The notes beneath the pieces were generated by a model, which did no database searches, was not told where the DNA came from, and was given only the letters and a program-made list of their open reading frames with translations. A stretch of DNA of 64,000 nucleotides, from positions 62,001 to 126,000 of the forward strand of contig JAEUJY010000164.1 in the NCBI GenBank assembly GCA_016794525.1, in the 5' to 3' direction. This document shows, piece after piece, positions 31,900 through 40,810 of this stretch. Origin of the DNA: Myxococcales bacterium (lineage in GTDB: Bacteria; Myxococcota_A; Polyangia; Haliangiales; Haliangiaceae). Each line of letters opens with the position of its first letter. Position 1 is the stretch's first letter. The translations under genes were made by a program, and so were the position numbers.

Positions 31900-31940
31900 C
31901 CGGATTCAGGGGCTGTCGTCTGGCGCCGCGCTCGTGCTAG

Positions 31941-32555
31941 ATGACGCCCGTGTTCACCGGCCTGATCGAGGACCTCGGCACGATCGTCCGCGCCGACCGC
32001 CGCTCCGACGCGCTGGTGCTGACGGTGCGGCCGGCGGCGATCGCCGCGGCGGCGCTGGGGCTGGGCGAGTCGATCGCCCACGACGGCGTGTGCCTGACGG
32101 TCACCGCGATCCACGGCGACAGCTACGAGGTGCTGGCCGGCGCCGAGACGCTGGCCAAGACCACGCTCGGCGAGCGCCGGGTCGGCGATCGCCTGCACCT
32201 CGAGCGCGCGCTGGCGCTGGGCGCGCGGCTGGGCGGCCACCTGGTGGCCGGCCACGTCGACGGCGTCGGCGAGCTGGTCAGCCGGGTCGACCGCGGCGCC
32301 AACCTGGTCCTGACCTACCGGCCGCCGGCCGCGCTCCTGCGCTACGTCATCGTCAAGGGCTCGATCGCCATCGACGGCGTCAGCCTGACGGTCAACACCG
32401 TCGACGAGACCACCTTCGCGGTCGCGATCATCCCCCACACCGTGGGCGCCACCCACCTGGGCCAGCGTCGGCCCGGCGCCCGCGTCAACCTCGAGGTCGA
32501 CCTCATCGGCAAGTACGTCGAGAGGTTGGTCGCCCCGTACCAGGAGAAGCCGTGA
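31941..32555 (+). CDS. ribE: Riboflavin synthase alpha chain
   Basis: 204 residues if ATG 31941 is used; GTG 31950 would give the more usual (M)FTGLIE start. Two lumazine-binding repeats are visible: GVCLTV with GDRLHLERAL then GGHLVAGHVDGVG, and a second GVSLTVN with LGQRRPGARVNLEVD. It dismutates two lumazines to riboflavin. Its stop overlaps the next gene (TGATG). No FMN riboswitch was seen in the 41-base gap upstream. Confidence 0.95.
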   Translation: MTPVFTGLIEDLGTIVRADRRSDALVLTVRPAAIAAAALGLGESIAHDGVCLTVTAIHGDSYEVLAGAETLAKTTLGERRVGDRLHLERALALGARLGGHLVAGHVDGVGELVSRVDRGANLVLTYRPPAALLRYVIVKGSIAIDGVSLTVNTVDETTFAVAIIPHTVGATHLGQRRPGARVNLEVDLIGKYVERLVAPYQEKP

Positions 32556-33742
32556 TGCGCCTCGCCACCCCGTCCGCTCGCGTCGAAGCCGCGCTGGCCG
32601 CCATCCGCGCCGGCCAGATGGTGATCATGGTCGACGACGAGGATCGCGAGAACGAAGGCGATCTGGTGCTCGCCGCCGACAAGGTGACGCCCGAGGCGAT
32701 CAACTTCATGGCCACCCACGCCCGCGGCCTGATCTGCCTGGCGATGGACGGCGCGCTGATCGACAAGCTCGAGCTGGCGCCGATGGTGCGCGACAACCAG
32801 GCCAGCCTGGGCACCGCGTTCACGGTGTCGATCGAGGCCCGCCACGGCGTCTCGACCGGCATCTCGGCCAAGGACCGCGCGACGACGGTGCGGGCGGCGA
32901 TCGCCGACGACGCGCGCCCCCACGACCTGGTGTCGCCGGGCCACGTCTTCCCGCTGCGCGCGCGCAAGGGCGGGGTGCTGGTGCGCACCGGCCAGACCGA
33001 GGGCTCGGTCGACCTGGCGCGGCTGGCCGGGTGCAAGCCGGCCGGCGTGATCTGCGAGATCATGAAGGACGATGGCGAGATGGCGCGGATGCCCGAGCTC
33101 GAGGCGTTCGCCGCCCAGCACGACCTGGTGATCTGCTCGGTCGCCGACCTGATCGCCTACCGCCTCGAGCGCGAGCAGATCGTGCGCCGCCGCCGCGAGC
33201 ACGGCATGCGCCCGGGCTTCCTCGGGCCGGGCGAGCCGTGGCGGGCGTTCGTCTACGACACCGAGGTCGAGGACACCGAGTACCTGGCGCTGGTGCGCGG
33301 CGCGCCCGAGGCCGCGGCCGGCCCGGTGCTGGCGCGGGTCGCGGTGCTCGACCCGGTGGTCGACCCGCTGGCGCTCAAGCCCGACGTCGAGATCGCGCTG
33401 CGCCAGATCGACGAGGCCGGCTGCGGGGTGTTCCTGTACGTCTACAGCCGGACCCGGACCAGCGTCGAGCGGGCCTTCGCCAAGCTCACCGAGGGCGCGC
33501 CCCGCGCCGGCGTGCGCTCGCCCGAGGCGTCGAGCGAGGCGCTGCGCGACTTCGGCCTGGGCGCCCAGGTGCTCGCCGATCTCGGCCTGTCGAAGATCCG
33601 GCTCTTGTCCAACAGCGACCGCAAGATCGTCGGCATCGAGGGCTTCGGCATCGAGGTGGTCGAGCGCGTGCCGCTGACCAGCCGCGCGCTGCGCGGCGCA
33701 GATCGGGCCGCGGCCACCGCCGCCGGCGCCGAGGTGAGGTAG
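32555..33742 (+). CDS. ribB: DHBP synthase fused to a GTP cyclohydrolase II-like domain lacking zinc cysteines
   Basis: 395 residues. The N-terminal RibB domain is intact ([55 protein letters not shown]) and makes dihydroxybutanone phosphate. The C-terminal half aligns with RibA ([15 protein letters not shown] at its start; [20 protein letters not shown] and [15 protein letters not shown] at its end). The zinc segment, normally CLTGDxxxSxRCDC, reads [14 protein letters not shown] and the following RQEGRG region is also lost. GTP cyclohydrolase activity is therefore not expected, and a separate RibA must be elsewhere. Confidence 0.92.
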   Translation: MRLATPSARVEAALAAIRAGQMVIMVDDEDRENEGDLVLAADKVTPEAINFMATHARGLICLAMDGALIDKLELAPMVRDNQASLGTAFTVSIEARHGVSTGISAKDRATTVRAAIADDARPHDLVSPGHVFPLRARKGGVLVRTGQTEGSVDLARLAGCKPAGVICEIMKDDGEMARMPELEAFAAQHDLVICSVADLIAYRLEREQIVRRRREHGMRPGFLGPGEPWRAFVYDTEVEDTEYLALVRGAPEAAAGPVLARVAVLDPVVDPLALKPDVEIALRQIDEAGCGVFLYVYSRTRTSVERAFAKLTEGAPRAGVRSPEASSEALRDFGLGAQVLADLGLSKIRLLSNSDRKIVGIEGFGIEVVERVPLTSRALRGADRAAATAAGAEVR

Positions 33743-33752
33743 ATTGCGCGCC

Positions 33753-34229
33753 ATGCCGACCGTCCTCGAAGGCCAGCTGTCCGCCGCGGGCCTGCGCTTC
33801 GCCATCGTCGCCAGCCGCTTCAACGGCCTCATCGTCGAGCCGCTGATCGCGGGCGCGGTGGACGCCATCACCCGCACCGGCGGCCGCGCCGACGCGATCA
33901 CGATCGTCAAGTGCCCGGGCGCGTTCGAGCTGCCGCAGGTGGTGCGGCAGGTGGTGGCGCGTGGCGGCGTCGACGCGGTGATCGCGCTGGGCGCGGTGAT
34001 CCGCGGCTCGACCCCGCACTTCGACTACGTCGCCGGCGAGGCGGCCAAGGGCGTCGCCAGCGCGGCGGCCGCGGCGCCGATGCCGGTGGTGTTCGGCGTG
34101 CTGACCACCGACACGATCGAGCAGGCGCTCGAGCGGGCCGGCGTCAAGGCCGGCAACAAGGGCTTCGACGCGGCGATGGCGGCGATCGAGATGGCGCAGC
34201 TGTTCCGCGCGCTCGGGACCTCGGCGTGA
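33753..34229 (+). CDS. ribH: Lumazine synthase
   Basis: 158 residues from ATG 33753. [10 protein letters not shown], the catalytic and binding stretches [24 protein letters not shown] and [17 protein letters not shown] are all present. It joins the RibB product with the RibD-pathway product. It lies between ribBA and nusB, whose GTG overlaps its stop (GTGA). Confidence 0.95.
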   Translation: MPTVLEGQLSAAGLRFAIVASRFNGLIVEPLIAGAVDAITRTGGRADAITIVKCPGAFELPQVVRQVVARGGVDAVIALGAVIRGSTPHFDYVAGEAAKGVASAAAAAPMPVVFGVLTTDTIEQALERAGVKAGNKGFDAAMAAIEMAQLFRALGTSA

Positions 34230-34702
34230 GCGAGTCGGTCACCACCCGCCGGGCCGCGCGCGCGCTGGCGTTGCAGGTGCTGTTCGGCCTCGACGACGGG
34301 CTCGACGACGGCGACGCCGCCGGCGCGGTCGCCGCCTGGGCCGATCGCTTCGAGCTGCCGGCCGATCAGGCGGTGCGCGAGCTGGCCACCGGGCTGGTCG
34401 CGCTGGTGGTGGCCCACGGCCGGCGCGGCGGCGTCGACGACGCGATCGTCGCCGGCTCGCGCAACTGGCGGCTCGAGCGGATGGCGCGGGTCGATCGCAA
34501 CATCCTGCGGCTGGCGGTCGGCGAGCTGATCCACGCGCCCGAGACCCCGGTGCGGGTGGTGATCAACGAGGCGGTCGAGCTGGCCAAGCGGTTCGGCACC
34601 GCCGAGTCGTCGGCGTTCGTCAACGGCGTGCTCGATCGCATCGCCGCCAACCTGGGGCGGCGCGCCGACGGCGAGCCCGCGAGCGAGCCCGAGGCGACGT
34701 GA
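34226..34702 (+). CDS. nusB: Transcription antitermination factor NusB
   Basis: 158 residues from GTG. The N-terminal [13 protein letters not shown], the central [15 protein letters not shown] and the late [14 protein letters not shown] with [11 protein letters not shown] are the NusB signature. It acts in rRNA antitermination with NusE. The ribH-nusB order is common among bacteria. Overlapping junctions on both sides suggest translational coupling. Confidence 0.94.
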   Translation: MSESVTTRRAARALALQVLFGLDDGLDDGDAAGAVAAWADRFELPADQAVRELATGLVALVVAHGRRGGVDDAIVAGSRNWRLERMARVDRNILRLAVGELIHAPETPVRVVINEAVELAKRFGTAESSAFVNGVLDRIAANLGRRADGEPASEPEAT

Positions 34703-35202
34703 AGCTGTCGCTCTTGCCGCTGGATCTCGGCAAGTGGGACGAGACGCCCCGCGAGGCGCTGCTCCTGCCGGTGTTCAGCGACGAGCGGCCCCTGCGCGGC
34801 GCGGCCGGCCTGAGCGACTGGCGGCTGTGCGGGCGCCTGACCCGGCTGTGCAAGGCCGGCCGGCTGGTCGGCAGCCGCGGCGAGACGATGATGCTGCCGC
34901 CGGGCCGGCGCCTGCCGTTCAAGCGGGTGTTCCTGTTCGGGCTGGGCCCGTCGAGCGGCTACCGCGACACGTCCCTGCGCGACGACCTGCGGTGGATGCG
35001 CGAGGTCGTCGCCGCCGCCGGCGTGCGCGACTTCGCGCTCGAGGCCCCCGGCCGCGCCACCGGCGTGATCGGCGCGCGGCGCGCGCTCGAGGTCGTGCTC
35101 GAGGAGACCGATCGCGGCGACGGCGCGGTGTGGCTCATCGACGGGCCCGCCGGCCACAAGGACATGGCCGAGCTGCTGCGCCTGCAGGGCCGCCGAGACT
35201 GA
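34699..35202 (+). CDS. Stand-alone leucyl aminopeptidase N-terminal (M17_N) domain protein
   Basis: 167 residues from a GTG overlapping the nusB stop. The fold matches the macro-like N-terminal domain of M17 aminopeptidases (LLLPVFSDERPLRG, RVFLFGLG, and a helix resembling the AARxA region). The catalytic C-terminal metallopeptidase domain is missing altogether; the frame stops cleanly and is followed by intergenic sequence. In PepA this N-domain mediates hexamer contacts and DNA binding, so a regulatory or binding role is possible. It may be co-transcribed with the riboflavin genes. Confidence 0.7.
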   Translation: MKLSLLPLDLGKWDETPREALLLPVFSDERPLRGAAGLSDWRLCGRLTRLCKAGRLVGSRGETMMLPPGRRLPFKRVFLFGLGPSSGYRDTSLRDDLRWMREVVAAAGVRDFALEAPGRATGVIGARRALEVVLEETDRGDGAVWLIDGPAGHKDMAELLRLQGRRD

Positions 35203-35270
35203 GCGTCAGGGGCGTCGCCGCGCCTCTCGGGCGGTTGGTCGAGCGCACTCGAATCCACGAGGAGGATCTC

Positions 35271-35326
35271 GCGTTTCGGGTGGGGGCCCCACGTCTTGTG
35301 GGGGAGGGTCTTTGCGAAAGACCCTC
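35271..35326 (-). repeat. Dispersed two-hairpin element, copy C
   Basis: On the minus strand the first hairpin (35304-35326) starts 6 bases after the stop of the LON-domain gene, followed by the second hairpin and tail CCCACCCGAAACGC. It lies between two convergent genes. Its sequence is almost identical to copies A and D. Confidence 0.85.
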
Positions 35327-35331
35327 CAAGG

Positions 35332-36024
35332 TCAATTGACGGCGCCGCGGCAGGGCACCAGCTCGCACAGCAGCTTGCCGACGTGCTCGGCGACGCGATC
35401 GAGGCGGGCCACCGGGTCGAGGCGCTCGAGCAGGGCCTGGCGCTCGTCGTGGTCGTAGACCAGCGCGGCGGCGATCGCGTCGGCGCAGGCGCCGGGGCAC
35501 GCGCACGACGCCAGCAGCGACCGCAGCTGATCGCCGCCGCGGTCGAGCGCCTGCGACAGCCGCTCGCACAGCGCCAGCAGCTGGCCGTGGGCGCGGCCGA
35601 GCTTGTCCTGGCAGCACGGCGCGTCGGGCAAGAGGCGCGCCGCCACCTCGCGGTAGCTGCGCTCGGCCGGCAGCTCGCGGCTGACGTCGACGCGGCCGAC
35701 GCCGCGCACGACCATCATGTAGCGGCCGTCGGCGGTCTCGTCGCAGGCGATGATCCGGCCGATGCCGGCGTGGGCGTAGACCGGCGGCCGGCCGTGGTAG
35801 TCGCGCTGGTAGCCCGGGCGCAGCCGGGCGATCGCGAGCAGCCGGTGGCCGGCGAGCGCGTCCTGCACCATCTCGCGGTAGCGCGGCTCGAACACGTGCA
35901 GCGGCATCAGCCCGCCGGGCAGGAGCACCGCGTTGGGCAGCGGGAAGATCGGCAGCCGCGCCAGCTCGGCGTCGGTGATCACGTCGTCGACGCAGCACGG
36001 GTCGAGCGCGGCGGCGTCGCTCAT
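35332..36024 (-). CDS. LON peptidase N-terminal substrate-binding domain protein
   Basis: 230 residues, ATG overlapping the SDR stop. The LON N-domain is seen at about 20-210 (LARLPIFPLPNAVLLPGG, LHVFEPRYREMVQDAL, GRIIACDETADGRYMMVV). No AAA+ or protease domain follows. Several unusual cysteines occur (ALDPCCVDD near the N-terminus; CCQDK; CACPGAC), perhaps a metal site. Stand-alone proteins of this type are widespread but of unclear role. It is last in the DUF3501-lipoprotein-SDR-LON run. Confidence 0.85.
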   Translation of the reverse strand: MSDAAALDPCCVDDVITDAELARLPIFPLPNAVLLPGGLMPLHVFEPRYREMVQDALAGHRLLAIARLRPGYQRDYHGRPPVYAHAGIGRIIACDETADGRYMMVVRGVGRVDVSRELPAERSYREVAARLLPDAPCCQDKLGRAHGQLLALCERLSQALDRGGDQLRSLLASCACPGACADAIAAALVYDHDERQALLERLDPVARLDRVAEHVGKLLCELVPCRGAVN

Positions 36025-36713
36025 CCGAACACGTCCAGGCACGAGCCGGTCATCGCGGCCGGGGCGTCGGCGGCCAGGAACAGCGCCGTGGCCGCGACGT
36101 CGTCGACGGTCATGGCCGGGGAAGCGCCGGGCATGCCATGGCGTAGCATGTCGGTGTCGACCGAGCCCGGGCAGATCGCGTTGACCGCGACCTCGCCGCG
36201 CCACTCCTCGGCCAGCGCCCGGGTCAGGCCGACCAGGCCGTGCTTGCCGGTGCAGTACGCGGCCAGGAGCGGCGTGCCCTGGCGCCCGGCGATCGACGCG
36301 ACGTTGATCAGCCGGCCGCGGGTCGCGCGCAGCGTCCGCGCGAAGGCGCGCGCGACGTAGAACGGGCCGTCGACGTTGACCGCCATCATCTGCCGCCACT
36401 CGCCGTCGGTGATGTCGGCGGTCGGCTTGCGCAGGACGATGCCGGCGTTGTTGACGACGATCGCGATCGGCCCGAGCGCGGCGCCGAGGCTGCGCGCCAT
36501 CGCGTCGACCTCGTCGGCCTTGCCGATGTCGGCGGTGGCGGTGGCGACGGTGGCGCCGGCGGCGCGCAGCTCGTCGGCGAGGCGCTCGAGGTCGGGCACC
36601 GAGCGCGCGGTCAGCCCGACCGCGGCGCCCGCGGCCGCGAACCGGCGGGCGATCGCCGCGCCGATGCCGCGGCTGGCACCGGTGATGACGCAGGCGCGGC
36701 CGGCGAGGCTCAC
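36021..36713 (-). CDS. Short-chain dehydrogenase/reductase
   Basis: 230 residues from GTG. NAD(P)-binding TGASRGIGAA, NNAG, the active-site Ser in NVASIAG and YxxxK in YCTGKHG, then PGSVDTDM are present. It is related to FabG but has a different C-terminus and lies outside the fatty-acid operon. The substrate is unknown. Both ends overlap neighbours, so it belongs to the four-gene run starting at 37818. Confidence 0.9.
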   Translation of the reverse strand: MSLAGRACVITGASRGIGAAIARRFAAAGAAVGLTARSVPDLERLADELRAAGATVATATADIGKADEVDAMARSLGAALGPIAIVVNNAGIVLRKPTADITDGEWRQMMAVNVDGPFYVARAFARTLRATRGRLINVASIAGRQGTPLLAAYCTGKHGLVGLTRALAEEWRGEVAVNAICPGSVDTDMLRHGMPGASPAMTVDDVAATALFLAADAPAAMTGSCLDVFG

Positions 36714-37222
36714 GGGTCGTCGGGGTCCTTCTTGGTCGACGTGTCGCGCTTGGCCTTCTCGGCGGCGAGCAGGTCGAGCTGATCGACCATGACGTTGTAC
36801 GGGTAGGGCAGGGGGCCGGCGTTGGTGCAGGCGAACTCGGCGTGGCCGTTCCAGTCGTTGACGTCGAAGCTGTAGGCCGGGTCGTTGTCGCCGCCGGTGC
36901 CGGCGCAGTCCTCGAGGTAGCGCCAGCCCGAGCTGTCGATCTTCTCCCACACCCGCTCGAACTCGGTGACCGTGAGCGACTGGGTCTGCTCGTCGCGGGT
37001 GCCGTCCTGATCGGCCTTCCACTGGACGATCCGCGGGCCGGCCTCGCGGCAGTCGATCATCACCCCCAGCTCGTGCGCGGCCAGGCCGCCCATCACGACG
37101 TAGCTGGCGGTGCGGTCGTTGCACTGGAAGTTGCGGTTGCGCTCGAGCTCTTCCTTGTACGGGTTGCCGCAGGCGGCGGCGACGACGACGCCGCCGAGCC
37201 CGACGACGCGCAGCGCCCTCAC
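36710..37222 (-). CDS. Small lipoprotein of unknown function
   Basis: 170 residues from GTG. A short signal with lipobox VVAAACG (Cys19) is followed by about 150 residues with four or more cysteines (FQCND, IDCREAG, EDCAG, FACTN) and a charged C-terminal tail rich in Lys and Asp. I do not recognise a family. It lies between the DUF3501 and SDR genes with overlapping ends on both sides. Confidence 0.7.
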   Translation of the reverse strand: MRALRVVGLGGVVVAAACGNPYKEELERNRNFQCNDRTASYVVMGGLAAHELGVMIDCREAGPRIVQWKADQDGTRDEQTQSLTVTEFERVWEKIDSSGWRYLEDCAGTGGDNDPAYSFDVNDWNGHAEFACTNAGPLPYPYNVMVDQLDLLAAEKAKRDTSTKKDPDDP

Positions 37223-37818
37223 AGGCCGTAGTCTCCCGCCAGCGACGCGCGGAACCCGTCGGGCGCCACGGTCGTGTGCTGGTAGTTCGGGTGGTCGATC
37301 GTCAGCGCGATCGGCGTGCCGGCCACCGCCAGCGCGGCCTTGGCCGCCGGCGGCAGCGGGAACCGCAGGTACTGCACCGCCGAGATCCGATCGTCCTCGG
37401 CGCGCCCCGGCTCGAACGCCGCCGGCAGGCGGTGGTCGCCGATCACCAGCGCGACGTGCTCGTCGAGGCCGACCAGCTTGCCCAGCTCGACCCGTGGGTC
37501 GGCGTCGGCGGGCAGCTCGACGAACAGCGTCGCCGACAGCGAGTCGTCGGTCGGCATCAGCGCGTTGTAGACCTCGATCTCCGCCTCGATCTGCGGATCG
37601 GCGGTGAGGCCCTCGGCCCGGCACATCTCCTCGATCTGCAAGGTCAGCGTGTGGCGGTTCTCGAAGACCAGGCTGACCCGGTCGCCGACCAGCAGCCGGC
37701 GCGGCCGCTTCCATTCGATGACGCGCCGACGGTAATCGTCGCGGATGGGCGCGTACTGCGCAGGACCCCGGATGTCCCTGCGCGTGATCGGGCGAACCAG
37801 GCTGTGGCTGATCGTCAC
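37219..37818 (-). CDS. DUF3501 family protein
   Basis: 199 residues from GTG 37818. The pattern [60 protein letters not shown] is that of DUF3501, a family often next to rubrerythrin-like or Fe-S genes. No catalytic residues can be assigned. It starts the leftward run DUF3501-lipoprotein-SDR-LON and is divergent from the ribbon-helix-helix gene across a repeat-containing 65-base region. Confidence 0.82.
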   Translation of the reverse strand: MTISHSLVRPITRRDIRGPAQYAPIRDDYRRRVIEWKRPRRLLVGDRVSLVFENRHTLTLQIEEMCRAEGLTADPQIEAEIEVYNALMPTDDSLSATLFVELPADADPRVELGKLVGLDEHVALVIGDHRLPAAFEPGRAEDDRISAVQYLRFPLPPAAKAALAVAGTPIALTIDHPNYQHTTVAPDGFRASLAGDYGL

Positions 37819-37865
37819 GCTTCTTCGTGTAGCACCGCTGGCGGCTCCCGGGACGGCCTTGACAT

Positions 37866-37904
37866 GTGACACGGCGTGACACATGATGTATCACGTTGTG
37901 ACAC
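37866..37904. promoter_or_regulatory. GTGACAC operator-like half-site array
   Basis: GTGACAC occurs at 37866-37872, 37876-37882 and 37898-37904, plus a near-match in inverted orientation (GTATCAC, 37888-37894). Start-to-start spacings are 10, 12 and 10 bases, close to one helical turn. The array lies between two divergent genes and overlaps the start of the ribbon-helix-helix gene, which makes autoregulation likely. Confidence 0.55.
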
Positions 37905-38356
37905 GAAGACGCCCCAGCGAGTCCGACCCCGAGCCGCCCAAGGACGACGACAAGAAGGAGCGCGTGCTCCACACCCGCGTCCCCGAGCGGCTCGAGGCCG
38001 AGCTGAAGGAGCGCGCCGCCGACCTCGGCGTGTCGGTGTCCAACCTGGTGCGCAACGTGCTGACCCACGCCTTCGGCCTGGTCGGCGACATCGTCGCCGA
38101 CGGCGCCCAGGTCGCGCGCTCGGCCAGCGGCGGCCGGCGCCCCGCCGAGGCCCCGGCGCCCGCGGCGCGGCCCGGCGACGTCGTGGGCTGGCAGCCGATG
38201 ATCCTGGGCAAGAACGCGGTGTGCGCCGCGTGCAACGACGTGCTCATGCGCGGCGCCGACGGCGCCGTCGCCATCACCGACGGCGCCGGGCCTCGCCCGA
38301 TCGTGTGCCCGCGCTGTCTCGAGGAGATCCGCCATGGACGAGACCCGTTCGCGTGA
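37883..38356 (+). CDS. Ribbon-helix-helix DNA-binding protein with C-terminal zinc ribbon
   Basis: 157 residues from ATG 37883 (GTG 37898 is an alternative). Residues 28-60 ([16 protein letters not shown], then [13 protein letters not shown]) are an Arc/CopG-type ribbon-helix-helix. A Pro/Ala linker follows, then CAACNDV and CPRCLEE, a likely zinc ribbon. A repeated GTGACAC array overlaps its start, fitting a self-regulated repressor. Its last 23 bases overlap the UbiB-like gene. Confidence 0.75.
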   Translation: MMYHVVTRRRPSESDPEPPKDDDKKERVLHTRVPERLEAELKERAADLGVSVSNLVRNVLTHAFGLVGDIVADGAQVARSASGGRRPAEAPAPAARPGDVVGWQPMILGKNAVCAACNDVLMRGADGAVAITDGAGPRPIVCPRCLEEIRHGRDPFA

Positions 38357-39827
38357 GCCGACCCCGCCGCCGTCGTTCTTCGGCGCGGTCTCGGAGCTGC
38401 TGAGCAAGACCGGCGCCCACCTCGATCGGCTGTCGGTCGATCTGGCGCGCGACCTGGGCGAGGTGGCGCGCGGCGGCGTCGCCGTCGCCGACGCCGCCAA
38501 GGCCGAGTGGCTCGACGTCAGCGCCAAGGTCGAGGCGGCCTGGGCCCAGGCCCGGGCGCAGTCGCGCGGCGTGCCGCGGGTGACCCGCGTCGTCCGCGCC
38601 GGCCTGGCCATCGCCGCCACCGCGCGCTGGTACCGGCTGCGCGCCGCCGCGGCGGGCTTCGACGCGATCCTGCCCGCCGACCACCGGCTGCTGGCCGAGC
38701 GCACCCGCGCGGTGTGCATCGAGCTGCGGGGCGGCGTGCTCAAGCTGGGGCAGGTGGCGTCGTGCCGGCCCGATCTGATCGGCCCGATCTGGGCCGGCGC
38801 CCTCGCCGAGCTGCAGGACCGGGTGCCGGCGGTCGACGCCGCGGCGATCACCGCCCGCGTCGAGGCCGAGCTGGGCGCGCCGATCGCCGATCGGTTCGCC
38901 GCGTTCGACGCCGAGCCGCTGGCCGCGGCGTCGCTGGCCCAGGTCCACGGCGCGCGCCTGGCCGACGGCCGCGCGGTCGCGGTGAAGGTGCAGGTGCCGG
39001 GCATCGACGACGTGGTCCGCGCCGACGTCGCCGCGCTGGGCATCCTCGCCGGCGCGCTCGGCGATCTGGTCCCGGGCGACCTGGCGGCGATCGCCGCCGA
39101 GCTGGGCCGCGCGCTCACCGGCGAGCTCGACTACGTCGCCGAGGGCGCGGCCGGCGCCGAGGTCGCGCCGACCCTGGCCGGCACCGCGCTGTTCGTGCCG
39201 GCGGTGGTCGCGTCGCACTCGACGCCGCGGGTGCTGACCACCGATCGCGTCGACGGCCGCCGCCTGACCGAGGCCCTCGACGCCGCCGACCGCGCCGAGC
39301 GCACCCGCATCCTGCGCGCGCTGTGCGACGGCATCGCGCGCCAGATCTTCCGCGGCGGCGTGGTCCACGCCGACCCGCACCCCGGCAACTTCCTGTGCAC
39401 CGCCGACGGCCGGATCGCGGTGCTCGACTGGGGCTGCGTGCTGCGGCTGACGCCGGCCGAGCGCGGCGGCTACGCGCGGCTGATGCTGGCGCTGGCCGCC
39501 GGTGACGGCGCCACCGCCGAGCGCGAGCTGCGCGGGCTGGGGTTCGGCGGCGACGGCCCGGCGCTGGCCGACATCGCCGCGTCGATCACCGCGGTCATGC
39601 GGCCGGGCGTGTCGGCGGCCACCGTCGACTGGGAGGCCCAGGCCCGCAGCTTCGTCGCCGACGTCAGCGTCCGCGCCAAGGCCGCGGCGGTGACCGTGCC
39701 GCGGTCGTTCGTGCTGCTCGGCCGCGTGCTCGGCACGCTGGCCGGCCTGGTCGCGGTCTACAAGCCCGACCTCGAGCTGGCCCAGATCATCGGGCCGCAC
39801 CTGGCGGCCGCGCTGGCCGCGGCCTGA
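38334..39827 (+). CDS. AarF/UbiB-family atypical kinase
   Basis: 497 residues. The signature KxGQ motif is in LRGGVLKLGQVASCRPDLI, the Ala-rich loop in PLAAASLAQVHGARL, the catalytic Lys in VAVKVQVPG, and the HRD-equivalent and metal site in HADPHPGNFL and VLDWGCV. These kinase-like ATPases support ubiquinone or isoprenoid-lipid metabolism. The N-terminal 100 residues are helical and less conserved. Its overlap with the ribbon-helix-helix gene suggests shared control. Confidence 0.9.
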   Translation: MDETRSREPTPPPSFFGAVSELLSKTGAHLDRLSVDLARDLGEVARGGVAVADAAKAEWLDVSAKVEAAWAQARAQSRGVPRVTRVVRAGLAIAATARWYRLRAAAAGFDAILPADHRLLAERTRAVCIELRGGVLKLGQVASCRPDLIGPIWAGALAELQDRVPAVDAAAITARVEAELGAPIADRFAAFDAEPLAAASLAQVHGARLADGRAVAVKVQVPGIDDVVRADVAALGILAGALGDLVPGDLAAIAAELGRALTGELDYVAEGAAGAEVAPTLAGTALFVPAVVASHSTPRVLTTDRVDGRRLTEALDAADRAERTRILRALCDGIARQIFRGGVVHADPHPGNFLCTADGRIAVLDWGCVLRLTPAERGGYARLMLALAAGDGATAERELRGLGFGGDGPALADIAASITAVMRPGVSAATVDWEAQARSFVADVSVRAKAAAVTVPRSFVLLGRVLGTLAGLVAVYKPDLELAQIIGPHLAAALAAA

Positions 39828-39837
39828 GCGGCCGCGC

Positions 39838-40674
39838 TCAGCTCGCGGTCGGCCGCGCGACCTGCGCCACGCGCGCCTCGAGGCGCGCGCGCTGCTCGGG
39901 GCGGCTGGTATGCAGGCCGATGAAGTTCTCGATCGTGTGGCGTCCCCAGTGGACGTCGCGATCGTACTCGGCGAACGGGCGCAGCCGCTGGCGATCGAAG
40001 AACAGCACCTCGTAGCCGCGGTCGCTGAGCCACGCGGCGAGCTTGGCGGGCGCGCCGGGGTTGTGCTCGTCGTTGCATTCGACGAGCAGGTTGGGGCGGT
40101 GCCGCGCGATCGTCTGCTCGCCGCCGGCCAGCACGGCCAGCTCATGGCCTTCGACGTCGACCTTGATGAAGCCGACCGACTCCCAGCCATACGCGTCGAG
40201 GGGGCGCACCTCGACCTCCAGCTCCTCGACGCGCGCGACGACCTCGTTGGTCAGGGCGTTCTTGGGCTCGATGGTCGCGCGCCCGTACTCCCAATCACCG
40301 CTGGCGCTGTACGGGAGGCGCATCTTCACCCGGCCCGCCTCCGACGACACCGCGACTGGCTCGATGTGGCCGCGCTTGCCCTCGAACACCGCCCGCAGCA
40401 TCTCGTGGAACAGCGGGATCGGCTCGAACACGACCACGTCCGACGAGTTGGCGCGGATGCGATACGTGTACATCCCGACCTTCGCGCCGATGTCGATCCC
40501 CGTCTTGTCGCGGTCGCACAGCGCCGGCAGGAGCTCCATCTCGCGCTCGTAGTTCGCCCGGGCCAGCCTCCGCCACAGGTGGGTGATGCGGGGCAGCCGG
40601 CGGTACATCCACATGGGGCCGTTCATGCCGACCCGGCATGCAAGCGCCGGGCAACGCCGGGTGGCCTGGCCCAT
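39838..40674 (-). CDS. FkbM-family methyltransferase
   Basis: 278 residues from ATG 40674 (ATG 40626 also possible). A SAM-binding loop GIDIGAKVGMYTYRI, acidic VVVFEPIP, and the FkbM hallmark FIKVDVEGHELAVLAG followed by LLVECNDE are present. FkbM enzymes O-methylate sugars and polyketides. Being next to CDP-alcohol transferases and a second methyltransferase suggests modification of a glycan or head group. It is divergent from the transferase gene at 40811. Confidence 0.88.
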   Translation of the reverse strand: MGQATRRCPALACRVGMNGPMWMYRRLPRITHLWRRLARANYEREMELLPALCDRDKTGIDIGAKVGMYTYRIRANSSDVVVFEPIPLFHEMLRAVFEGKRGHIEPVAVSSEAGRVKMRLPYSASGDWEYGRATIEPKNALTNEVVARVEELEVEVRPLDAYGWESVGFIKVDVEGHELAVLAGGEQTIARHRPNLLVECNDEHNPGAPAKLAAWLSDRGYEVLFFDRQRLRPFAEYDRDVHWGRHTIENFIGLHTSRPEQRARLEARVAQVARPTAS

Positions 40675-40810
40675 CGACAGATCTCGGGTGGATACGAGGG
40701 CCGCGGTGTCGAGGGCTGGTCGGGGGTGTCGAGAATCCACCGTTGCCCGGTGGCGCAAATCCGCGGCGGCGGGGCGCTACGGTGCGACCGTGCGCGGTAG
40801 TGTCCGCGCG

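Noticed and set aside
31900-31940. FMN riboswitch ahead of the riboflavin operon
   Set aside because: The gap to the upstream gene is only 41 bases and none of the conserved RFN helices is present.
37289-37300. CRISPR-like or IS-like features anywhere in the window
   Set aside because: No regularly spaced repeats with unique spacers, no transposase motif and no flanking target-site duplications were found; this position is only a placeholder for a window-wide negative.
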